From assembly GCA_900556645.1 (NCBI GenBank), contig USPJ01000070.1, forward strand, positions 1 through 6,671: DNA of 6,671 bases, read 5' to 3'. The notes beneath the pieces are model-generated. The model made no database searches and was not told the DNA's origin. It worked only from the letters and a program-made list of their open reading frames with translations. A program made the translations under genes and the position numbers. The stretch's first letter is position 1; the number at the start of each line of letters is the position of its first letter. The DNA comes from an uncultured Lachnospiraceae bacterium. Its GTDB lineage: Bacteria > Bacillota_A > Clostridia > Lachnospirales > Lachnospiraceae. Positions 1 through 4,773 of this stretch are shown piece after piece.

Positions 1-101
1 TAGTGGGAATTCCTGCAAGTTATATCTGGAGAAAAGTAAAAGGGGACAATGCAGTACCGGCACCAAATACAACCGTCTATAAAAATGAAGCTGTTGATTA
101 A
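1..101 (+). CDS. C-terminal end of an unidentified protein, possibly a transporter (partial)
   Basis: An open frame runs from base 3 to the TAA at 99-101, giving 32 residues; the gene begins upstream of the window. The readable part starts VGIPASYIWRKVKG and continues as a Pro/Asn/Thr-rich tail ending NEAVD. A short hydrophobic stretch followed by a basic patch (RKVK) and a polar tail would fit the cytoplasmic end of a membrane transporter, which would suit a sugar-uptake gene ahead of this operon, but that is inference and no family motif is visible. It ends 14 bases before the next gene, whose ribosome binding site follows its stop, so the two are very probably cotranscribed. The frame is well supported; the function is not. 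Confidence 0.6.
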   Translation, partial: VGIPASYIWRKVKGDNAVPAPNTTVYKNEAVD

Positions 102-115
102 AAAGGAGAAAAAAT

Positions 116-565
116 ATGATATTCGGAAATATTCATAATTTAAAAGAGTTTCCATTTTTAGAGGAAAAGGTAAAAGAATGTTTTGAATATGCAAAAAGTC
201 ATAATCTGGTATCCTATGAAGAGGGAAGCCATGAGATTGACGGAGAAAGGCTTTTTGTGAATATTGTGGAATATACAACAACGAAGCCGGAAGAACGTTT
301 CTGGGAAGCACATATGAATTATTTGGATGTACACGTGATGCTTCAGGGTACAGAACAGATTGACTTGAACTTTATTCAGAATATGGATGTAAAAGAATTT
401 GTGGAAAAGGATGACTTCCTTCCGATGGACGGAGACAAGAACAGCTCTGTAATTTTAAGGGACGGAGATTTCTTAATCTGTTATCCAAGTGATGGACATC
501 GTACAGCAGTGGCGGTTCAGGAACCGGAAAAAATCAAAAAAGCAATTTTTAAGGTGCATATATAG
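116..565 (+). CDS. YhcH/YjgK/YiaL family protein (EbgC-like; probable sugar anomerase)
   Basis: This 149-residue protein has the usual length for the YhcH/YjgK/YiaL (DUF386, EbgC-like) family of small cupin-like cytosolic proteins. The family signature is clear: FWEAHMNYLDVH at 62-73, with E64, H66, D71 and H73 placed as the expected metal ligands, then LQGTEQID at 76-83. Near the C terminus comes YPSDGH at 123-128 and a KKAIFKV strand at 141-147, matching the family's P-x-D-x-H and K-K-x-x-x-K-V pattern. E. coli YhcH (NanQ) speeds anomer interconversion of N-acetylneuraminate, and relatives sit in sialic acid, beta-galactosidase and pentose operons. With a ROK kinase and nagA downstream, a role in sialic acid or ManNAc catabolism is most likely, though the exact sugar cannot be read from the sequence. 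The start is supported by AAGGAG at 103-108, seven bases before the ATG. Confidence 0.9.
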   Translation: MIFGNIHNLKEFPFLEEKVKECFEYAKSHNLVSYEEGSHEIDGERLFVNIVEYTTTKPEERFWEAHMNYLDVHVMLQGTEQIDLNFIQNMDVKEFVEKDDFLPMDGDKNSSVILRDGDFLICYPSDGHRTAVAVQEPEKIKKAIFKVHI

Positions 566-580
566 TTCGAAAAGGACACA

Positions 581-622
581 TAAGAAGGCAACTGGAATAC
601 TTTGTTTCGGATTGCCTTTTTA
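581..622 (+). terminator. Possible intrinsic terminator or attenuator after the anomerase-like gene
   Basis: Bases 581-591 (TAAGAAGGCAA) pair with 612-622 (TTGCCTTTTTA) in an 11-bp stem with one G-U pair and a 20-base loop. Most of the T run lies inside the stem and only AT-rich sequence follows, so termination is probably weak. It may reduce expression of the downstream genes relative to the upstream ones. Confidence 0.4.
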
Positions 623-639
623 TGCATTTATAATATAAT
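612..639 (+). promoter_or_regulatory. Candidate sigma-A type promoter for the kinase/regulator/nagA genes
   Basis: TTGCCT at 612-617 is followed after 16 bases by a perfect TATAAT at 634-639; a second overlapping TATAAT lies at 629-634. Transcription would start about 646, leaving a very short leader, with the AGAGG ribosome binding site at 646-650 almost at the 5' end. The -35 box overlaps the descending arm of the hairpin at 581-622. The -10 is strong but the overlap and short leader make this tentative. Confidence 0.35.
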
Positions 640-657
640 CAAAACAGAGGTACAGCG

Positions 658-1548
658 ATGAAGAAATATGTAAGTATTGATATAGGAGGGACGGCAATTA
701 AATATGGAGTAATCCGTGAAGACGGAGAAATCATATGCCGTGATGAAATGAAAACGGAGGCATATAAGGGAGGGCCCTCCATTCTTTCAAAAGCAGTAGA
801 AATTGTAAAAGAACTGAATTGGGAACATGAAATCAGCGGAATCTGTATTTCTACGGCTGGAATAGTAAACACTAAAAAAGGTGAAATTTTTTATTCTGCA
901 CCCCTTATCCCGGATTATACAGGAACAAAGTTTAAGGAAACCATGGAAGAAAGCTTTGGAATTCCATGTGAAGTAGAAAATGATGTAAACTGTGCGGGGC
1001 TTGCAGAATATGTGTCAGGTGCAGCCAAAGGCAGCCGGGTTGTCCTAATGTTGACAATAGGTACCGGAATAGGCGGTTGCATGATTGTGGATGGGAAGGT
1101 GTTTCATGGACATAGCAACAGTGCCTGTGAGGTAGGTTACATGCATATGGAAGACAGTGATTTTCAGACACTGGGTGCAGCAAGTATCCTGACGAAAAAA
1201 GTAGCCGAAAGAAAACAGGAACCGGAAGAAAAGTGGAATGGTTATCGCATTTTTGAAGAAGCCAAAAAAGGTGATGAAATCTGTAATCAAGCCATTGATG
1301 AGATGACAGATGTTTTGGGAAAAGGAATTGCAAATATCTGTTATGTTGTGAACCCCGAGGTAGTTGTACTGGGCGGCGGAATCATGGCACAGGAAACGTT
1401 CTTGAAAAGTAAGATGGAAACAGCTCTGAAAAAATATCTGATTCCCAGTATTTTAAGGAATACAAGAATTGCATTTGCAAAACATAAAAATGATGCAGGG
1501 ATGTTGGGAGCATTTTATCATTTCAGAGGATGTCATCAGGAAAGATAA
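658..1548 (+). CDS. nanK: ROK family sugar kinase, probable N-acetylmannosamine kinase
   Basis: This 296-residue protein is the normal size for a ROK kinase. It has the N-terminal phosphate loop DIGGTAIKYGVI (8-19), the catalytic block VENDVNCAGLAEY (106-118) with D109 as the expected base, the second phosphate motif TIGTGIGG (133-140) and the adenosine-side motif VVVLGGGI (235-242). It should phosphorylate an N-acetylated hexosamine or hexose in the cytosol. NanK, making ManNAc-6-P, is favoured because the neighbours are a YhcH-family protein and nagA; glucokinase or GlcNAc kinase cannot be excluded. The usual ROK zinc motif (CxCGxxGCxE) is absent: after E158-VGYMH the expected cysteine cluster is replaced by an acidic segment, and the usual His after Gly is Tyr, with H163 two residues on. 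Some Gram-positive and Fusobacterium NanK proteins also lack zinc. The start has AGAGG at 646-650, seven bases upstream. Confidence 0.88.
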   Translation: MKKYVSIDIGGTAIKYGVIREDGEIICRDEMKTEAYKGGPSILSKAVEIVKELNWEHEISGICISTAGIVNTKKGEIFYSAPLIPDYTGTKFKETMEESFGIPCEVENDVNCAGLAEYVSGAAKGSRVVLMLTIGTGIGGCMIVDGKVFHGHSNSACEVGYMHMEDSDFQTLGAASILTKKVAERKQEPEEKWNGYRIFEEAKKGDEICNQAIDEMTDVLGKGIANICYVVNPEVVVLGGGIMAQETFLKSKMETALKKYLIPSILRNTRIAFAKHKNDAGMLGAFYHFRGCHQER

Positions 1549-1562
1549 GGAATGAGAATATT

Positions 1563-2405
1563 ATGGAATATTATGTGAAATCCGTAGTACCGATTATCAA
1601 ATCAAATTACAATAAATTTACCACTGTGGAAAAAAATATTGCTGATTATTTCATACAGAATCAGGAGAAAGCAGATTTTTCCGCAAAAGCAGTTGCGGAA
1701 AGGCTGTTTGTATCAGAAGCCTCGTTATCAAGGTTTGCAAAGAAATGCGGATACCGGGGATACAGAGAATTTGTCTACCAATATGAAGAGACCTTTGTTG
1801 AAAATCAGGAATTTATAACCGGAAATACCCGGATGGTGCTGAATGCATATCAGGAGATTTTGGATAAGACATACAGTCTGGTAGACGAAGCACAGATTGG
1901 AAGAATCAGCAAGTATTTGAGTCAGGCAGAAAGAGTTTTTGTGTGCGGAAAGGGAAGCTCCGGGCTGGCAGCAAGTGAGATGGAGATTCGTTTTATGAGA
2001 ATCGGCGTAGACATAGATTCCATTCATGATACAGACCTTATGAGAATGCAGGCAGTATTTCAAGATAAGAGAAGTCTGGTATTCGGTATCAGTATCAGCG
2101 GTGAAAAAGAAGAAGTGCTGTTTCTTTTGAAACAGGCACATTTAAGAGGTGCCAAGACAGTATTGCTTACAGCAAGCAATCGGGAAGAGTTTCAAACGTT
2201 CTGTACGGAAGTAATACGATTGCCTTCTCTTCGTCATCTGAACCATGGAAATGTGATTTCACCGCAGTTTCCGATACAGGTGATACTGGATATTATCTAT
2301 TCCTATTATGTGGAGCAGGACAAGTATGAGAAGGAGACTTTACATGACAATACATTACGTGCGTTAGAAGAAGGAAAGCAGAAGCGGCATGGCGTGATGG
2401 AATAA
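1563..2405 (+). CDS. RpiR (MurR/RpiR) family transcriptional regulator with SIS domain
   Basis: The 280-residue product has the RpiR layout. The N-terminal DNA-binding domain (about 15-76) contains FTTVEKNIADYF (19-30) and a helix-turn-helix at about 40-62 (AVAERLFVSEASLSRFAKKC). A C-terminal SIS phosphosugar-binding domain (about 122-250) contains GKGSSG (129-134) and the second sugar-phosphate loop GISISGEKEEV (175-185). Such proteins bind an operator near their own operon and respond to a phosphosugar; ManNAc-6-P, GlcNAc-6-P or GlcN-6-P are plausible ligands here by context. The gene starts 14 bases after the kinase stop. I chose ATG 1563 because AAGGA at 1547-1551 precedes it and the N terminus then fits the family. 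The alternative ATG at 1530 adds 11 residues, overlaps the kinase gene and has AGAGG directly abutting it, too close to work well. No operator palindrome was confidently identified. Confidence 0.9.
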   Translation: MEYYVKSVVPIIKSNYNKFTTVEKNIADYFIQNQEKADFSAKAVAERLFVSEASLSRFAKKCGYRGYREFVYQYEETFVENQEFITGNTRMVLNAYQEILDKTYSLVDEAQIGRISKYLSQAERVFVCGKGSSGLAASEMEIRFMRIGVDIDSIHDTDLMRMQAVFQDKRSLVFGISISGEKEEVLFLLKQAHLRGAKTVLLTASNREEFQTFCTEVIRLPSLRHLNHGNVISPQFPIQVILDIIYSYYVEQDKYEKETLHDNTLRALEEGKQKRHGVME

Positions 2406-2429
2406 AAAGATATTTTGAAAGGAAAAAGC

Positions 2430-3608
2430 ATGATTATTAAAAATATAAAAGTGTATACAGAAGATAAGACCTTTGCGGATGGTAAGATTATCATTCGAGA
2501 GGGTGTATTTGAAGAGATTATTATCGGGCAGACCACAGCGAGTGATTTGGAGTTACAGGATACGGAAATCGTGGATGGAAAAGGGTGTTATGCGATTCCC
2601 GGTTTAATTGATATGCATTTCCATGGATGTATGGGAGATGATTTTTGTGACGGAACCAAGGAAGCAATAGCAAGAATAGCAGAGTATGAAGCATCCATTG
2701 GGGTTACAGCTATGGCACCTGCCACAATGACGCTTCCGGTGGAAGAACTGGAACAAATTCTTAAAGTTGCCGCAGAATATAAAAAAGAAGCTACCAAAGG
2801 AGCCGATTTGATAGGAATTAATATGGAGGGACCGTTTATCAGTTCTGCAAAAAAGGGAGCACAGGATGAGAAAAATATGATTTTGTGCGATATAGAAGTG
2901 TGTCAACGTTTTCTTAATGCGTCCGACGGACTGGTAAAATTCGTTGGAATTGCACCGGAAGAAAGTGAAAATTCCTTAGAATTTATTGAAAGAATGAAGG
3001 ATAAGGTAAATATTTCTCTAGCACATACAAATGCTGATTATGATACAGCAAAAGCGGCATTTGATGCAGGTGCTAACCATGCGGTACATCTTTATAATGC
3101 TATGCCGGCATTTACACACAGAGAACCGGGAGTTGTGGGTGCTGTATCCGACAGCAGACACGTAACGGCTGAGCTTATTTGTGACGGAGTACACATTCAT
3201 CCGTCAACAGTGAGGGCAACCTTCAAAATGATGGGCGAAAACCGGATGATTTTGATTAGCGACAGTATGCGTGCCACCGGAATGCCGGAGGGACAGTATA
3301 CTCTCGGTGGATTAGATGTAAATGTTGTTGGTAATCGGGCTACCTTGGTTTCTGACGGAGCCTTGGCAGGTTCTGTAACTAATCTGATGGACTGCATGAG
3401 AACTGTGGTAAAGAAAATGGGGATTCCATTGGAAACGGCGGTTGCCTGTGCCACTATGAATCCGGCAAAAAGTTTGGGAGAGTATGACAGATATGGTTCT
3501 ATTTCAAAGGGCAAAAAAGCCAATGTGGTATTGCTGGACGAAGAATTGGACTTGCAGATGGTTGTAAAGGATGGAGAAATCTATAAGTGTATGGAAATTT
3601 TCAAATAA
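2430..3608 (+). CDS. nagA: N-acetylglucosamine-6-phosphate deacetylase
   Basis: NagA hydrolyses GlcNAc-6-P to glucosamine-6-P and acetate in the cytosol, joining amino-sugar catabolism to glycolysis or wall synthesis. The 392 residues match the family length. Amidohydrolase-fold signatures appear in order: PGLIDMHFHG (57-66) with metal ligands H63 and H65; NMEGPF (131-136) with metal ligand E133 and KKGAQ at 141-145; AHTNA (198-202) with H199; HAVHLYNAMP (217-226) with H220; REPGVVGAV (231-239); DGVHIHP (252-258); ISDSM (276-280) with catalytic D278; and LAGS (312-315). The HxH pair suggests a site able to hold two metals, as in Bacillus NagA, rather than the Q-containing site of E. coli. ATG 2430 is chosen because GAAAGGA at 2417-2423 lies six bases upstream; an in-frame TTG at 2415 has no such site. 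It begins 24 bases after the regulator gene and is the last operon gene; nagB is not in the window. Confidence 0.96.
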   Translation: MIIKNIKVYTEDKTFADGKIIIREGVFEEIIIGQTTASDLELQDTEIVDGKGCYAIPGLIDMHFHGCMGDDFCDGTKEAIARIAEYEASIGVTAMAPATMTLPVEELEQILKVAAEYKKEATKGADLIGINMEGPFISSAKKGAQDEKNMILCDIEVCQRFLNASDGLVKFVGIAPEESENSLEFIERMKDKVNISLAHTNADYDTAKAAFDAGANHAVHLYNAMPAFTHREPGVVGAVSDSRHVTAELICDGVHIHPSTVRATFKMMGENRMILISDSMRATGMPEGQYTLGGLDVNVVGNRATLVSDGALAGSVTNLMDCMRTVVKKMGIPLETAVACATMNPAKSLGEYDRYGSISKGKKANVVLLDEELDLQMVVKDGEIYKCMEIFK

Positions 3609-3611
3609 ACC

Positions 3612-3640
3612 TTGACGAATGAAAGTGGCTTTGTTAATAT
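3612..3640 (+). promoter_or_regulatory. Promoter of the tRNA-Cys gene
   Basis: TTGACG at 3612-3617 is separated by exactly 17 bases from TAATAT at 3635-3640, and a TG at 3632-3633 forms an extended -10 (TGnTAATAT). Transcription would begin about 3647, some 13 bases before the mature tRNA. The -35 begins only four bases after the nagA stop codon. Confidence 0.7.
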
Positions 3641-3659
3641 GAATAATGTGCTGTAAGAA

Positions 3660-3730
3660 GGCGACATGGCCAAGTGGTAAGGCACGGGTCTGCAACACCC
3701 TTATCACCAGTTCGAATCTGGTTGTCGCCT
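3660..3730 (+). tRNA. tRNA-Cys (anticodon GCA)
   Basis: The 71-base gene folds as a full cloverleaf. The acceptor arm GGCGACA (3660-3666) pairs perfectly with TGTCGCC (3723-3729) and the discriminator base is T (3730), as expected for cysteine. The D stem is GCC/GGC (3669-3671 and 3681-3683). The anticodon loop CTGCAAC (3690-3696) has GCA at 3692-3694. The T arm is ACCAG-TTCGAAT-CTGGT (3706-3722). The outer pair of the anticodon stem (C3685 opposite T3701) is mismatched, leaving four good pairs. The 3' CCA is not encoded and must be added by a nucleotidyltransferase. The gene lies between nagA and the DUF445 gene with its own promoter and terminator. Confidence 0.97.
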
Positions 3731-3733
3731 TTT

Positions 3734-3764
3734 ACCCTCATGTATTTTGCATGAGGGTTCTTTT
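3734..3764 (+). terminator. Rho-independent terminator after tRNA-Cys
   Basis: ACCCTCATG (3734-3742) pairs perfectly with CATGAGGGT (3750-3758) around a 7-base loop, followed by a T-rich tail (TTCTTTT, 3758-3764). It begins four bases after the tRNA and ends 24 bases before the next gene. It would terminate the tRNA transcript and any read-through from nagA, since no other terminator lies between them. Confidence 0.88.
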
Positions 3765-3787
3765 AATTGAAGAAAAGAGGAATGATT

Positions 3788-4678
3788 ATGAATTTACAGA
3801 TTATCGCAGCACCGCTTATCGGTGGAATCATTGGTTTGATTACAAATGGGTTGGCAATCAAAATGCTGTTTCGCCCCTATAAAGAAGTTCGGATTGGCAA
3901 ATTTCGTGTGCCGTTTACACCGGGATTGATTCCGAAAGAAAAAAAGAGAATTGCAGCAGCAGTGGGAAAAATCGTAGGTAATGAGCTTTTAAACGGGGAG
4001 ACCTTGCAAAAAGCACTTTGCTCTGAGGATATGCAGAATTCCTATTTTAAAAAATATGACAAAATCACAGAAGGGCTTAGAACCAGCGATAAACTTTTAA
4101 AGGATTATCTTCAGGAAAAAGGATTTTACGATACCATTGACAGCGTAAAGGGTGGGGTCAGCAAAAAAGCAGGACATTTCATAGCGGACAAGCTGGTGGA
4201 GCAGAATATCAGCATGACACTGTTGGATTACGCTGCCTCAGAGGTAATGGAGAATTTAAGTCCGATGATTCGGACCATGGCAGCAGGAGCTGTTGAAGCG
4301 GCGAAAATGCCTCTTTCCGTAAAAATAGATAACATGATTCTGGAAAAATGCCCGGATTATATTGAAGGATATATCGGAACAAATTATGAGGAATGGATGG
4401 ACAAGCCTATGAAAGAAATCATAGGACATCTGGAGGAAAAATTCCCAAGACTCCGCTATCAGATATGGATAGTATATGAAACCTTTATTGAGGAAAAAGC
4501 GGATACCTTTATTCGTAAGATTAACATTCCGAAGGTTGTGGAAGATAAGATTAACGAATTTGATGTTGCCGAATTAGAGAAAATGATTGTGGAAATTGCA
4601 AGAAAAGAATTGAATGCCCTTGTTTGGTTAGGCGGACTTTTGGGAATGCTTATGGGATTTGTAAATCTGCTGTTTTAA
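3788..4678 (+). CDS. DUF445 family membrane-anchored protein (YheB-like)
   Basis: The 296-residue protein has the DUF445 signature at its N terminus: a hydrophobic segment (about 4-22) running into TNGLAIKMLFRPY (19-31), then GKFRVPFTPGLIPK (37-50) and a basic Lys/Arg patch. This resembles Bacillus subtilis YheB and its relatives. The middle (about 50-270) is charged and probably helical. A second hydrophobic segment (about 278-296, WLGGLLGMLMGFVNLLF) forms the extreme C terminus, so the protein is probably held in the membrane at both ends. No biochemical function is established for the family. It looks shorter than YheB, mainly in the central part. ATG 3788 is preferred because AGAGGA at 3776-3781 lies six bases before it; ATG 3782 and an upstream TTG at 3767 are poorly spaced. 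No promoter stands out between the tRNA terminator and this start, so expression may depend on read-through. Confidence 0.88.
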   Translation: MNLQIIAAPLIGGIIGLITNGLAIKMLFRPYKEVRIGKFRVPFTPGLIPKEKKRIAAAVGKIVGNELLNGETLQKALCSEDMQNSYFKKYDKITEGLRTSDKLLKDYLQEKGFYDTIDSVKGGVSKKAGHFIADKLVEQNISMTLLDYAASEVMENLSPMIRTMAAGAVEAAKMPLSVKIDNMILEKCPDYIEGYIGTNYEEWMDKPMKEIIGHLEEKFPRLRYQIWIVYETFIEEKADTFIRKINIPKVVEDKINEFDVAELEKMIVEIARKELNALVWLGGLLGMLMGFVNLLF

Positions 4679-4717
4679 GAAGGTTTTACATGGACAAAAA
4701 GTGGTGGCATGATAAAG

Positions 4718-4755
4718 AAAAACATGACTGTTCCAGCGAACAGTCATGTTTTTTT
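4718..4755. terminator. Bidirectional intrinsic terminator between convergent genes
   Basis: A perfect 16-bp stem (4718-4733 with 4738-4753) has a 4-base loop (CAGC). The stem starts with five A and ends in a run of seven T (4749-4755), so each strand gives a hairpin followed by U residues. It lies 39 bases after the DUF445 stop and 18 bases beyond the acs stop, and so can end both convergent transcripts. Confidence 0.93.
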
Positions 4756-4773
4756 AATGAAAATATTTTATAC

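Noticed and set aside
932..1333. Minus-strand open frames opposite the kinase gene
   Set aside because: These are antisense shadows of a well-supported gene, with low-complexity His/Leu/Phe/Ser-rich translations and no ribosome binding site.
1530..1562. ATG 1530 as the start of the RpiR regulator
   Set aside because: It adds 11 residues outside the family domain and its AGAGG abuts the start codon; ATG 1563 fits the family and has a spaced site, though 1530 cannot be fully excluded.
2415..2429. TTG 2415 as the start of nagA
   Set aside because: It lies just before the ribosome binding site that serves ATG 2430 and has none of its own.
3646..3882. Frame of 78 codons across the tRNA gene
   Set aside because: It overlaps the tRNA, the terminator and the start of the DUF445 gene in another frame and has no family features.
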